From: Acidimicrobiales bacterium
GTDB lineage: Bacteria; Actinomycetota; Acidimicrobiia; Acidimicrobiales; DATDAH01
DNA: 64,000 nt
NCBI GenBank assembly: GCA_016794585.1
Contig: JAEUJM010000015.1
Coordinates: forward strand, 62,001 to 126,000
Direction: 5' to 3'
The position numbers were made by a program, and so were the translations under genes. Position 1 is the first letter of the stretch, and every line of letters begins with the position of its first letter. The notes beneath the pieces were generated by a model. It was given only the letters and a program-made list of their open reading frames with translations, was not told where the DNA came from and ran no database searches. This document shows, piece after piece, positions 26,360 through 34,571 of the stretch.

Positions 26360-27313
26360 TCAGCCGGCGGGGGCCGACGGCAGGCGCTCGTCGAGCCAGG
26401 CGTGCAGCGCGGCGAGGTCGGGGGCCGCTGAAGGGTCGACCACGAGGTCTTCGGTGGGCGGCACGGCGCCGAGCTGGTTGCGGGCGTAGGCGATCAGCGC
26501 AGGGTCGACGCCGCTGTCCGCGGGCACCTCGTCGTCCTTCTTGAGGGTGACGTCGAGCGGTCGGGGCCCGGCCGCCGCCGCACCCTCGGGGCGGGGCTCG
26601 AACACCAGGACGTCGAACACCGCGCGGTCGATGGACACGTAGGGGCGAACCCGCACGATGGTGACCGTGCCCGTGGACGCATCGGCACGGACGGCGAGGT
26701 CGGGCAGTTGGCGGGCCCCGAGGTCGGGCACGTCGCCCACGGCGGAGACCCCGTCGAGCAGGGACTTCCAGTTGCCTCCGGTGAGCGTCGACACGACAGA
26801 GCGACAGCGCAGCCCGTCGGGGTCGATGCCGGCGTCGTCGAGGGTGGTAGCCAGCGTGGCGATGTCGTCGGCGAGGGGCCCGATGCCGGGATCGAAGCTG
26901 GCGAACACGAACGGGCCCCAGGTCTCGACCACCAGCGGGGTCAGGGGGATCTCCTGGCCGGCACTGGGGGCGGCGCCGAAGTCGACGGCCTGGAGGCGGC
27001 CGGCGAGGTCCCATGCCCACCGGTGGTTCTGGCACTCGATCTGGGTGAGGCCACCGCCGGCGCCGAGGCACAGCGGCGCACCTTGGTGCTGGCACACGTT
27101 CTCGAAGCCCCGCAGGCGGCCGTCGTCGCCCCGCACGACCATCGTCGGGGCGAGCCCGAAGCGGGCTTCGACGTAGTCCCCCGGCTCGGCGACGTGATCG
27201 GTGCTCCCGACGAGCAGCCAGGCCTTGCGCCAGACGTGCTCGTTCTCCTCGAAGACGTACTGGCGCTCGCTGTAGCGGCGCGCCGGGACGGTCAATTCCG
27301 CCGAGTCAGCCAC
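26360..27313 (-). CDS. Rieske 2Fe-2S protein, ring-hydroxylating oxygenase alpha-subunit type
   Basis: 317 residues. The Rieske cluster motif is complete: CQHQGAPL (CxH) at about 74-81 and IECQNHRWAWDLAGRL (CxxH) at about 93-108. The N-terminal segment ARRYSERQYVFEENEHVWRKAW is typical of ring-hydroxylating oxygenase alpha subunits. The catalytic domain that should hold the 2-His-1-Asp mononuclear iron is short and the usual Nx2Hx3-4H pattern is not evident, so oxygenase activity is doubtful. The GTG start has TAGGTT six bases upstream. Confidence 0.82.
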   Translation of the reverse strand: MADSAELTVPARRYSERQYVFEENEHVWRKAWLLVGSTDHVAEPGDYVEARFGLAPTMVVRGDDGRLRGFENVCQHQGAPLCLGAGGGLTQIECQNHRWAWDLAGRLQAVDFGAAPSAGQEIPLTPLVVETWGPFVFASFDPGIGPLADDIATLATTLDDAGIDPDGLRCRSVVSTLTGGNWKSLLDGVSAVGDVPDLGARQLPDLAVRADASTGTVTIVRVRPYVSIDRAVFDVLVFEPRPEGAAAAGPRPLDVTLKKDDEVPADSGVDPALIAYARNQLGAVPPTEDLVVDPSAAPDLAALHAWLDERLPSAPAG

Positions 27314-27319
27314 GGCGTC

Positions 27320-27325
27320 AACCTA
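27320..27325 (-). promoter_or_regulatory. -10-like TAGGTT of the Rieske gene
   Basis: TAGGTT on the minus strand six bases before the GTG at 27313; leaderless arrangement. Confidence 0.45.
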
Positions 27326-27527
27326 GGCGATGGGTGACCCTGCGCCGAGCTGCTCGACCGGCGGTCGTGGTCGACAGCCCGTGGACCCCGCTCTCGCCCA
27401 CGGACCGTCGACGTGTGTCACCAGTCGGTGACGACCCGGCAATTAACCCCGTTCACCTCCCCACGGTCAAGCGTCGTCCCGTTCGTCAAACGCGCTGCGC
27501 AGGCCGCCCCGGCGGCCGGGACGGCTC

Positions 27528-27533
27528 TAGTGT
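27528..27533 (+). promoter_or_regulatory. -10-like TAGTGT of the small membrane protein
   Basis: TAGTGT lies six bases before the ATG at 27540. Confidence 0.4.
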
Positions 27534-27539
27534 TCGGCG

Positions 27540-27773
27540 ATGGTCGATCCCGCGGTGGAGGGCGAGCTCACCGCCGAGCCGAGCGGCCTGTTCGTGTGGC
27601 TCGCCTTCGGCGCGCTGGTGATCACCGCGGTCGGCGTCCTGCTGAGGATCATCGAGATGGCGACCGGCGACGAGAGCCTTGCCGTCGGCCTGCTCTCCCT
27701 GGTCTTCCAGGTGGCGTTCGGCCTCTGGCTCTCCCGCGTGTTCTGGCGCATCGCCCAGCGACGAGCCGCCTGA
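27540..27773 (+). CDS. Small two-helix membrane protein
   Basis: 77 residues with two hydrophobic helices (GLFVWLAFGALVITAVGVLL and VGLLSLVFQVAFGLWLSRVF) separated by a short polar turn (MATGDES). No known family is recognised. The start is supported by an adjacent TAGTGT, and a terminator hairpin follows the stop immediately, so it is a compact single-gene unit facing the tRNA gene. Confidence 0.65.
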   Translation: MVDPAVEGELTAEPSGLFVWLAFGALVITAVGVLLRIIEMATGDESLAVGLLSLVFQVAFGLWLSRVFWRIAQRRAA

Positions 27774-27789
27774 TCCCGCCTGAGCGGGA
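27774..27789. terminator. Hairpin between the small membrane protein gene and tRNA-Pro
   Basis: TCCCGC, loop CTGA, GCGGGA: a 6-bp stem directly behind the stop codon and 7 bases from the tRNA 3' end; it can serve both converging units. Confidence 0.5.
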
Positions 27790-27796
27790 GAGGCAT

Positions 27797-27873
27797 TGGT
27801 CGGGAAGGCGGGATTTGAACCCGCGGCCTCAGCGTCCCGAACGCTGCGCGCTGCCAAACTGCGCCACTTCCCG
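27797..27873 (-). tRNA. tRNA-Pro (anticodon CGG), CCA encoded
   Basis: On the minus strand the acceptor stem CGGGAAG pairs with CTTCCCG; the anticodon arm is CAGCG-TTCGGGA-CGCTG giving anticodon CGG; the T arm has GGTTCAAATCC. Discriminator A and CCA are encoded (27797-27800). D arm GCGCAG...GCGC is normal for tRNA-Pro. Confidence 0.96.
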
Positions 27874-27946
27874 GTGGGTCACCGATGCTACCGGAACGGA
27901 CCGGCCGCGCCCCAAGCGCGTTCCGGCGACCGTCGGCGGGAGACGG

Positions 27947-28354
27947 TCAGGCGGGGGCGGGGGTGTCGGCGCCTTCGAACCACGTGTAGCCGGTGCGCAG
28001 GGCCTGGGCGGCCTTGCGGAGGCGGAAGGCGTCGAGGGGCTTGATGAGCCAGCCGTCGGCGTCCATGCGCCCGGCCATGAACTGGTCGTCGTGGCGGTCG
28101 AGCAGCATCAGGATGGGGCGGGGCTTGAGGCGGCCCGAGCCCTCCTCCTGGCGGAGGTTGAGGCAGGTGGCGAAGCCGCCCATGTTGCCGATCTGGAGGT
28201 CGAGCAGGACGAGGACGGGCTCGTGGCGGGCCACGGCGTCGATCACCTCGCGGCCCGAGCGGACGCGCACGACGGTGGTGTCGTCGTCGCTCAGGGCGGC
28301 GTCGACCTCGTCGAAGATCCAGTCGGCATCCGTGGCGAGCAACACGTTGGGCAC
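27947..28354 (-). CDS. Receiver-domain-like response regulator
   Basis: 135 residues from a GTG at 28354, supported by TAGGGT seven bases upstream. The fold follows CheY: VLLATDADWIFDEVDAAL, a strand with the presumed phospho-acceptor in PVLVLLDLQIGNMGGFATCL (Asp in LLDLQ), then ILMLLDRHDDQFMAGRMDADGWLIKPLDAFRL, where K in KPLD is the conserved Lys. In the third strand the usual T/S is replaced (LLDRHDD), so signalling may be atypical. No output domain. A STAS protein gene diverges from it 81 bases away, suggesting a partner-switch type pathway. Confidence 0.82.
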   Translation of the reverse strand: MPNVLLATDADWIFDEVDAALSDDDTTVVRVRSGREVIDAVARHEPVLVLLDLQIGNMGGFATCLNLRQEEGSGRLKPRPILMLLDRHDDQFMAGRMDADGWLIKPLDAFRLRKAAQALRTGYTWFEGADTPAPA

Positions 28355-28361
28355 GGTCGCC

Positions 28362-28367
28362 ACCCTA
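28362..28367 (-). promoter_or_regulatory. -10-like TAGGGT of the receiver gene
   Basis: TAGGGT on the minus strand seven bases before the GTG at 28354. Confidence 0.4.
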
Positions 28368-28422
28368 TTGACCGGGGAGGGGTCCGGAAAAGATCTCGGC
28401 CCGGACGGCGCCGTTCCTTGGC

Positions 28423-28428
28423 TACCGT
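28423..28428 (+). promoter_or_regulatory. -10-like TACCGT of the STAS gene
   Basis: TACCGT seven bases before the GTG at 28436; this selects that start within a much longer open frame. Confidence 0.4.
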
Positions 28429-28435
28429 CGCGGGC

Positions 28436-28786
28436 GTGCTCGAGATCCACGTGGAACACCCGGGGCCGTACTCGCTGTGCCGGCCGGTCGGTGAGCTCGA
28501 CGCCTACACCGTCGGCGAGTTCCGTGAGGCCCTCAGTGGCCTCACCTCCAGCAACCGCCTCCTCATCGATCTCTCGGACGTGCCGTTCATGGACTCGGCC
28601 GGCCTCGGGGCGCTCATCGGCGGCATCCGCCGCGCCCGCGAGGCGGGCGGCGACGTCGCGGTGGCGTGCAGCCGTCCCACACTGACGCGCCTGCTCCACA
28701 CCACCGGCTTCGACCGCATCGTCTCGGTGACCGAGACCGTCGAGAGCGCCGCCGAGGCGCTGGCCGCTCCTGTCGAGGACGACTGA
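28436..28786 (+). CDS. STAS-domain anti-sigma factor antagonist
   Basis: 116 residues. It is a single STAS domain of the SpoIIAA/RsbV type: a first strand LEIHVEHPGPYSLCRPVGEL, then LLIDLSDVPFMDSAGLGALI with the conserved phosphorylatable Ser in DSAGLG, and a closing helix ARRA..GGDVAVACSRPTLTRLL-like segment ending in the usual VTETVESAAEAL. Such proteins release a sigma factor by binding its anti-sigma kinase when unphosphorylated. No kinase or sigma gene is adjacent; the divergent receiver-like gene may belong to the same pathway. Confidence 0.88.
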   Translation: MLEIHVEHPGPYSLCRPVGELDAYTVGEFREALSGLTSSNRLLIDLSDVPFMDSAGLGALIGGIRRAREAGGDVAVACSRPTLTRLLHTTGFDRIVSVTETVESAAEALAAPVEDD

Positions 28787-28792
28787 GCGCGA

Positions 28793-30919
28793 CTAGAAGA
28801 CGACGGTCGGCGGGGCCTCGCCCGTCGGCCACGCCGCCGGGTCCTGGGCGAGGGCGAACAGGCCGAGGGCCAGCTTCGACCGGGTGATGGTCGCCGTCGG
28901 CCGGAACGTCCCGTCGCCGTACCCTGCGAGCAGGTCGTGCTCGGTGGCCCATGCGGCCGCGGGTCGGTAGGGCGAGCTGCCGGCGAGGTCGGTGAACGCG
29001 GCCACCTCGGTGGCGCCGGGGCGACCCGCTGCCGCCCACGTCCACGCCGCGAGGTCGCCCCGGGTCAGCGGGTCGGTCGGACGGAAGGTCCTCGCCGCGG
29101 GGACGACCCCTTCGGCCACCGCCCACTCGAGCGCGGCCCGGTAGGGGGCGGCGGGCCCGACATCGGTGAACGGGAGCGGCGTCCCGGCCTCGCCCAGACT
29201 GGGGTTGGCCGGAGCCGTGGTGCTCGTCGTGGTGGTGACCACGGTCGTGCTCGTGCTCGTGGTCGGTCCGACCGTCGTGGTCGTGGCGGGCGCCGCCGTC
29301 GTCGTGGTGGGGGCGGGCGCGGTGGTCGTCGTGGTCGGCGGTGGGGGCTCGGGGTCGGCGGCTGGCGGCGCGCCCATCAGGCGCCACAACGTCGCCACCG
29401 CCTTGCTGCGGGTCATCGTCAGGCGCGGTCGCCAGGTGCGGTCGGGCCAGCCCGGCATCACGCCGAACGCCGCCGACCAGCCGACCGCGGTCTCGACCCG
29501 GGCGCCCGGGAGCGCGTCGGTGAAGCCGTGGGGCGGCGGGCCCCAGCGCAGGTTGACCGAGGTGGTGGCGCCGCGCCCCGCAACGGCGATCCGGTAGGTG
29601 GTGCCCGCCACGGCGGTGAACGTCACCCGGCTCTGGGGGGCGAGGTCGAGCGCGTCGTCGTTGGCCCCGACCGGGGTGAGCGCGTCCACCGAGGCGCCGG
29701 TGAACACGGCGAGCACCGTGTCGCCGGCGGTGCCGCGCGTGTCGACCGACACCTGTGCGTCGACCCGGGGCCGCCACTTGTACCAGACCGATCCGGCGAT
29801 GCCAGAGGCCGCCGGCGCCTCCCCCTCCTCGAACGTCGCGCCCGCCACGGTCCCCGGCGTGGCCCCTGCGTACCCCGAGAGGACGGGCGCGCCGGCGAAG
29901 GCGTCGTTGGCGGGCGGGTCGTCGGTCGGGCTCGGCACGACGACCGGCGCCTCGTCGTCGAGGAAGCGGCTGTCGGCGGCGTTCCAGTGGGTGGCGAGGT
30001 AGCTGCCGGGTGCCGGGTCGGTCGAGAAGTAGTCGTCGTCGTGGCAGTCGAGGCGCCGCTCGAGCGAGCTGGACGGGCAGCGCACCGCGGTGCGGAAGGG
30101 GCCCGAGCCGTCCTCGTCGTAGCAGAGCAGGTCGTGCTCGTCGGTGCAGTGGCCCTCGGGGCTGGCATGGGGCGCCGAGCCCTGGACGGCCCCGAGCAGG
30201 TGGAGCAGCTCGTGGGTCTCCGCCACGCCGCCGTGGTCCAGGCACGAGTCGTCGACGCGGGCGTAGCCGACCGACGTGTTGTTGAAGTTGTCCTGGCCGC
30301 GCCGGTCGTCGTCGAGGTGGGTGGCGATGCCGCTGCACGTGGTGGTGGCGGTGTCCAGCCACACCACGTACTTGCGGTCGTGGCGATCGAATCCCTGGGC
30401 GGCGAGGCTGTCGACGAGTCCGCCGAAGTCGGTGGCGGCGTCGGCGGGCACGGTGGCCCGGGCCACGTCGACCTGGCAGGTGGGGTCGACGGCCCGCTTG
30501 GTGGTCTGCCAGCGGACGTGGCGCTCGCCGCCGGTCTGCGCCGCGCTGCGGTTCACGAGGTGGGCCACGTCGGCGGCGGCCGCGCGCAGCTCGGGGAGGA
30601 GGACGGCGTAGCGGTCGGCGCGGCCCGAGGCCCGGGCGTAGACCGCCTGGACGCGGGCGCCGCTGGTGCCGTTGCCGATGCAGGCGACCGCACGGGGCGT
30701 GCCGGCTTCGGCGGGCTCGCCCGCCGCGCCGAGCGACCCGCTGGTGTCGGGCCCGTGGGTGCACAGGGCGACACCGCCCACCGTGGCGACGGGTACCTGG
30801 CCGGGCGCGCAGCCGGGGCGGGGGCCGTCCATGCGGGTGACCGACGCGATTGCAGCGCTCACCGCCACCAGCACGATCAGCGCGGCGACGACCCGCCCGC
30901 CGTGTCCCTTCCTCGCCAC
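28793..30919 (-). CDS. Secreted metalloprotease-like protein with SLH repeats
   Basis: 708 residues. N-terminal membrane/signal segment VVAALIVLVAVSAAIASV. A zinc-protease motif THELLHLLGAV (HExxH) lies at about residue 230, followed by a Cys-containing segment (HCTDEHDLLCYDEDG). Residues about 345-470 look like a pre-peptidase C-terminal beta domain (GSVWYKWRPRVDAQVSVDT, TYRIAVAG). A Thr/Pro linker of about 50 residues leads to three SLH-like repeats (RLTMTRSKAVATLWRLMG; FRPTDPLTRGDLAAWTW; FRPTATITRSKLALGLF). It is likely an extracellular, wall-attached peptidase. The last repeat sits at the C-terminus. Confidence 0.82.
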   Translation of the reverse strand: MARKGHGGRVVAALIVLVAVSAAIASVTRMDGPRPGCAPGQVPVATVGGVALCTHGPDTSGSLGAAGEPAEAGTPRAVACIGNGTSGARVQAVYARASGRADRYAVLLPELRAAAADVAHLVNRSAAQTGGERHVRWQTTKRAVDPTCQVDVARATVPADAATDFGGLVDSLAAQGFDRHDRKYVVWLDTATTTCSGIATHLDDDRRGQDNFNNTSVGYARVDDSCLDHGGVAETHELLHLLGAVQGSAPHASPEGHCTDEHDLLCYDEDGSGPFRTAVRCPSSSLERRLDCHDDDYFSTDPAPGSYLATHWNAADSRFLDDEAPVVVPSPTDDPPANDAFAGAPVLSGYAGATPGTVAGATFEEGEAPAASGIAGSVWYKWRPRVDAQVSVDTRGTAGDTVLAVFTGASVDALTPVGANDDALDLAPQSRVTFTAVAGTTYRIAVAGRGATTSVNLRWGPPPHGFTDALPGARVETAVGWSAAFGVMPGWPDRTWRPRLTMTRSKAVATLWRLMGAPPAADPEPPPPTTTTTAPAPTTTTAAPATTTTVGPTTSTSTTVVTTTTSTTAPANPSLGEAGTPLPFTDVGPAAPYRAALEWAVAEGVVPAARTFRPTDPLTRGDLAAWTWAAAGRPGATEVAAFTDLAGSSPYRPAAAWATEHDLLAGYGDGTFRPTATITRSKLALGLFALAQDPAAWPTGEAPPTVVF

Positions 30920-31020
30920 CTGTTGCCATCGGCACCGCGCGGGTCGCCTTCAAGGACCGGGCCCGCCGGCCTTCGAGCGCCGGTCCGGCCGTCGGACATC
31001 GGGCCGCGACGGGACTCCGA

Positions 31021-31097
31021 GACCGGAGGCCGGAGGCCGGAGGCCGGAGACCGGAGGCCGGAGACCGGAGGCCGGAGACCGGAGGCCGGAGACCGGA
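31021..31097. repeat. Minisatellite of eleven 7-bp units (GRCCGGA)
   Basis: Eleven uninterrupted units, mostly alternating GACCGGA and GGCCGGA, so the higher-order unit is 14 bp. It lies between two minus-strand genes: 10 bases behind the stop of an ArsA gene and about 100 bases before the metalloprotease gene start. Confidence 0.9.
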
Positions 31098-31106
31098 GCC
31101 GGTCGA

Positions 31107-32204
31107 TCAGCGGTCGGCGGCGGCGAACAGGTGGGTGCCGACGGTGGCCAGTCCGTCGAGGTCGTGCACGTCGGTGGCCAGGAACGGCACCCGGACCACC
31201 GGCGCCGGCGCCACCTTGGCGGCGAGGCCGCGGAGGTGCTCCTCCTCGCGGGAGGCGACCAGGGCGAAGTCGGCGAGGTTGGTGTAGAGGCCGCCGAGGT
31301 CCGTGCCGGCGAAGGTCTCGGCCCGCTCCCGGGCGGCCACAGCCGTCTCGGTCCCGAAGCGCGGGTGCATGCGGTTGACGATGAGGGCCCGCACGGCGAT
31401 GTCGGCCTCGCCGAGGCGCTCGGCGAAGAAGCCGGCCTCCTCGACGGTGTCGCGGCGGGGGGAGGCGACGAGCACGAAGGCGGTGTCGTCATGTGAGAGC
31501 AGCTCGAGCACCCGGGCGGCCCGGTCGCGGAAGCCCTGCTCCATGCCCTCGAAGGCGTGGAAGAACGTCATGGCGTCGTCGATGGCCTCGCCCCCGACCA
31601 CCTTCGAGACCGTGTGGAGGAAGGCCTGCGCGGCGACGTTGAGGGCCTTGACGATCCCCCGGGTGGGGGCCATCAGGAGCCGGAAGAGGCGGTGGTCGAG
31701 CAGGCGGGTGATGTTGCGGGGGGCGTCGAGGAAGTCGAGCGCGTTGCGGGTGGGCGGCGTGTCCACGACCACGAGGTCGAAGTCGGACTCCTCGTGCAGC
31801 TCGTAGAGCTTCTCCATGGCCATGTACTCCTGCGTGCCCGACAGCGCCGAGGAGATGTTGCGGTAGAAGCGGTTGGCGAGGATGGCCTCGGTCTGCTCGG
31901 GGCTGCCGGCGTACTTGGCGATGAGGCCGTCGAAGGTGCTCTTGGTGTCGAGCATCAGGGCCGACAGGTGGCCCGGCCAGTCGCCCGTGATCTCGCTCGG
32001 CGTGTCGGACAGGCCCTCGAGCCCCAGGGCGTCGGCCAGGCGCTTGGCCGGGTCGATGGTCACCACGACGGTGCGGCGACCCTGTCGGGCCCCTTCGAGG
32101 GCCAGCACGGCGGCGGTGGTGGTCTTGCCGACGCCGCCCGACCCCGTGCACACCACGATGCTCGAACGGGCGATCAGCTCGGTCAGCCCCGGCGGGGTGC
32201 TCAT
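31107..32204 (-). CDS. ArsA/Get3-family ATPase, second gene of pair
   Basis: 365 residues. Deviant Walker A CTGSGGVGKTTTAAVLAL at about 18-35; switch-type segment VVTIDPAKRLADALG; VVVDTPPTRNALDFLDAP is the Walker B/switch II region. ArsA-family ATPases move anions or hand over tail-anchored or other clients. There is no arsenite pump gene nearby. It overlaps the first ArsA gene by 4 bases (ATGA). Twin ArsA genes next to whiB genes are known in mycobacteria (Rv3679-Rv3680 beside whiB4), where the two proteins form a complex; here WhiB is 2.3 kb away. Confidence 0.9.
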   Translation of the reverse strand: MSTPPGLTELIARSSIVVCTGSGGVGKTTTAAVLALEGARQGRRTVVVTIDPAKRLADALGLEGLSDTPSEITGDWPGHLSALMLDTKSTFDGLIAKYAGSPEQTEAILANRFYRNISSALSGTQEYMAMEKLYELHEESDFDLVVVDTPPTRNALDFLDAPRNITRLLDHRLFRLLMAPTRGIVKALNVAAQAFLHTVSKVVGGEAIDDAMTFFHAFEGMEQGFRDRAARVLELLSHDDTAFVLVASPRRDTVEEAGFFAERLGEADIAVRALIVNRMHPRFGTETAVAARERAETFAGTDLGGLYTNLADFALVASREEEHLRGLAAKVAPAPVVRVPFLATDVHDLDGLATVGTHLFAAADR

Positions 32205-33214
32205 CGGGCGGCCTCCTCTGGCGCAGCGGCGGCGGGCGCGCCGGCGGGGGACGCGGGCTCGGGCAGCGCCTCGATCCCGGCGCGCATCGCGTCGGAGAGG
32301 ACGGCCAGGTCCGCCGGGCCGAGGTCGGCGCTGAACAGGAAGGGGAGGGCGATCTGGGGGAGCGGGAGGTCCTCGGCGAGGCGGCGGACCTGCTCGGTCT
32401 GGAGCGCGGTGCGCTCGCGGCGGAAGGCGGCGGCGTCGGCCAGGTGCTGCGCCTCACCGGGGCGCAGGGAGGCGCCTGCGGCACGGGCCGCTGCTTCGGG
32501 GTCGGCCTCCATGCCCGCCAGCTCGGGGTAGACGCCGTTGACGATCACCGGGCCCAGGCTGACCCCGACCTGGTCCTCGAGGTTGAACGCCGTCTCGACC
32601 AGCTCGTTCACCGGCGTCTCCTCGGGCAGGGTGACGAGCAGCACCCGGCACAGCTCGGGGTCGCGGAGCAGGTCCATGACGTCCTGGGCCTGGGTGTTGA
32701 TGGGCCCGACCTTCACCGCGTCGACGAGGCCCCGGGCCGATCCCAGGAACGTGATGGCGTGGCCCGCCGCCGGGGCGTCGAGCAGGACGAGGTCGAGGCG
32801 GGGCTCGCGGCTCAAGCTCTTGACCTTTCCCAGTACGAGGATGTCGCGGATGCCCGGCACGGCGGTGGCCACGACGTCGAGGGCGCCCGAGCTGACCAGG
32901 CGGCGCGAGATGCGGTTGAGGCCGTGGTCGCCGAGGTACTCGAGCAGGGCCTCGTCGGGGGTGAGGGTGCGGGCGATGACGTCGGCGGCGCCCCCAGGGC
33001 CGCCGGGGGAGAGCACGACCTCGTCGTAGGCGAAGGGCGGCTGGCCGTACAGCGTGGCCAGGCCGCTCTTGCCCTCGACCTCGACGACGAGGGTGGTGAG
33101 GCCGGCGAGCGCTGCCGTGCGCGCGAGCGCGGCGGTCACGGTCGTTTTGCCGACACCGCCCTTCCCGGCCACGATGACCACACGTGATTCAGTGAGGAAC
33201 TGCGCTGGATCCAC
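32201..33214 (-). CDS. ArsA/Get3-family ATPase, first gene of pair
   Basis: 337 residues from a GTG at 33214; a TTG two codons earlier (33220) is the alternative. Walker A VAGKGGVGKTTVTAALAR at about 15-32; VVEVEGKSGLATLYG is the segment after it; LVLLDAPAAGHAITFLGSAR is the Walker B/switch II equivalent. The acidic D of the usual TDPA-type switch is missing here, as is common for one partner of actinobacterial ArsA pairs. Cytoplasmic ATPase; likely works as a heteromer with the following gene. Confidence 0.9.
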   Translation of the reverse strand: MDPAQFLTESRVVIVAGKGGVGKTTVTAALARTAALAGLTTLVVEVEGKSGLATLYGQPPFAYDEVVLSPGGPGGAADVIARTLTPDEALLEYLGDHGLNRISRRLVSSGALDVVATAVPGIRDILVLGKVKSLSREPRLDLVLLDAPAAGHAITFLGSARGLVDAVKVGPINTQAQDVMDLLRDPELCRVLLVTLPEETPVNELVETAFNLEDQVGVSLGPVIVNGVYPELAGMEADPEAAARAAGASLRPGEAQHLADAAAFRRERTALQTEQVRRLAEDLPLPQIALPFLFSADLGPADLAVLSDAMRAGIEALPEPASPAGAPAAAAPEEAAR

Positions 33215-33240
33215 GGACAATCTCTCGTCGGAGGCGCTTC

Positions 33241-34473
33241 GTGCGCAGACTACCCACCGGTGCCGTCGGCGCCGTCCTTCTCGGCCTCGCCCTGCTGCTC
33301 GTCGCCGCCCCGGCGGCCTCGGCGCGCGGCACGACGCGGGCCGAAGACGACGTTCCCGCCGGCCGGGCCAACGTCGTGAAGGTGAGCGGCCTGCTCGACC
33401 CGGTCCTCGTCGACTTCGTTTCGGGGGCGATCGAGGACGCCGAGGCGCAGGACGCGCTGTCGGTCACCCTCCAGCTCAACAGCGCTGGCGCGGTGGTGTC
33501 GGACGCCGACATCGAGGCCCTCACCGAGCAGATGCGCGAGTCGGACGTCCCCGTGGCGGTCTGGGTGGGCCCCTCGGGGTCCAAGGCCCTCGACGAGGCC
33601 GCGCTGCTGGTCGCAGCCGCGGCCGATTCGGGCATGGCCCCCGGCACGCGCATCACCGGCCCCGGCGGCGAGACCCTGAACGACGAGGAAGCGGTCGAGG
33701 CCGGGGTGGTCGACCGGGCCGCCCCCACCATCGGCCTGTTCAACGTCGAGCTCGACGGCTTCGAGTCGCGCGTCGTCGAGGGCGAGGACGGCCGGCCCAC
33801 CCGCGAGCCCGTCACCCCGACGGTCTTCTCCCAGCCGCCGCTGTGGTCCCAGCTCGCCCACACCGTGGCCAGTCCCGCCGTGGCCTATCTGCTCTTCGTG
33901 ATCGGGATGGCCCTCATCCTCTTCGAGTTCTTCACCGCCGGCGTCGGGGTGGCCGGTGTGGTCGGCGCCGGCTTCTTCATCGGCGGGTGCTACGGCCTCG
34001 ACGTGCTGCCCACCAACACCTGGGCGGCCGCCCTGCTGGTCCTGTCGATGTTCGCCTTCGGCATCGACATACAGACCGGGGTGCCACGGTTCTGGACCGG
34101 CTTCGCCATGGTGGCCTACGTGGTCGGCACGCTCGGTCTGTACGACGGCATCTCGCTCTCCTGGATCACCCTCGGTGTCTCGTTCATCGGGATGGCGGTG
34201 GCGATGATCGCCGGCATGCCGGCCATGGTCCGCACGCGTTTCGCCACGCCGACGATCGGCCGCGAGTGGATGATCGGGGAGATGGGCGAGGCGATGGTCG
34301 ACGTCGATCCGGAGGGCACGGTCAAGATCCGCGACGCCCTGTGGCGGGCACGGGTCAACCGGGCCACCCCCATCGATGCCGGCGACCCGGTGCGCGTGGT
34401 GGGCATCTCGGGGATGATCCTCGAGGTCGAGCCCGAGGAGGGCGCCGCCCGGGACTACCGCGAACGGCGCTGA
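33241..34473 (+). CDS. NfeD-family membrane protein with degenerate ClpP/SppA-type domain
   Basis: 410 residues from a GTG with GGAGG six bases upstream. A signal peptide (VGAVLLGLALLLVAAPAASA) leads to a ClpP-like domain (residues about 40-150), then three to four helices (VAYLLFVIGMALILFEFFT, GVAGVVGAGFFIGGCYG, AALLVLSMFAFGID, VAYVVGTLGLYDGI) and a C-terminal OB-fold NfeD domain (about 340-405). The helix that normally carries the catalytic Ser (ASAG) reads ALDEAALLVAAAADSGMAPGTRI in part, without that Ser, so protease activity is doubtful. It diverges from the ArsA pair across about 26 bases. Confidence 0.85.
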   Translation: MRRLPTGAVGAVLLGLALLLVAAPAASARGTTRAEDDVPAGRANVVKVSGLLDPVLVDFVSGAIEDAEAQDALSVTLQLNSAGAVVSDADIEALTEQMRESDVPVAVWVGPSGSKALDEAALLVAAAADSGMAPGTRITGPGGETLNDEEAVEAGVVDRAAPTIGLFNVELDGFESRVVEGEDGRPTREPVTPTVFSQPPLWSQLAHTVASPAVAYLLFVIGMALILFEFFTAGVGVAGVVGAGFFIGGCYGLDVLPTNTWAAALLVLSMFAFGIDIQTGVPRFWTGFAMVAYVVGTLGLYDGISLSWITLGVSFIGMAVAMIAGMPAMVRTRFATPTIGREWMIGEMGEAMVDVDPEGTVKIRDALWRARVNRATPIDAGDPVRVVGISGMILEVEPEEGAARDYRERR

Positions 34474-34571
34474 GCGCTCGCGATAGCTCCCATAGTGCGT
34501 GAAAAAGTTGCCCCTTGTGGACAACTTTCGGCGCGTCTACGTTCGCCTTCCGCCTGAAGGGGGGCGAATTC

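Noticed and set aside
31021..31097. CRISPR-like array
   Set aside because: Units are 7 bp with no spacers; a minisatellite.
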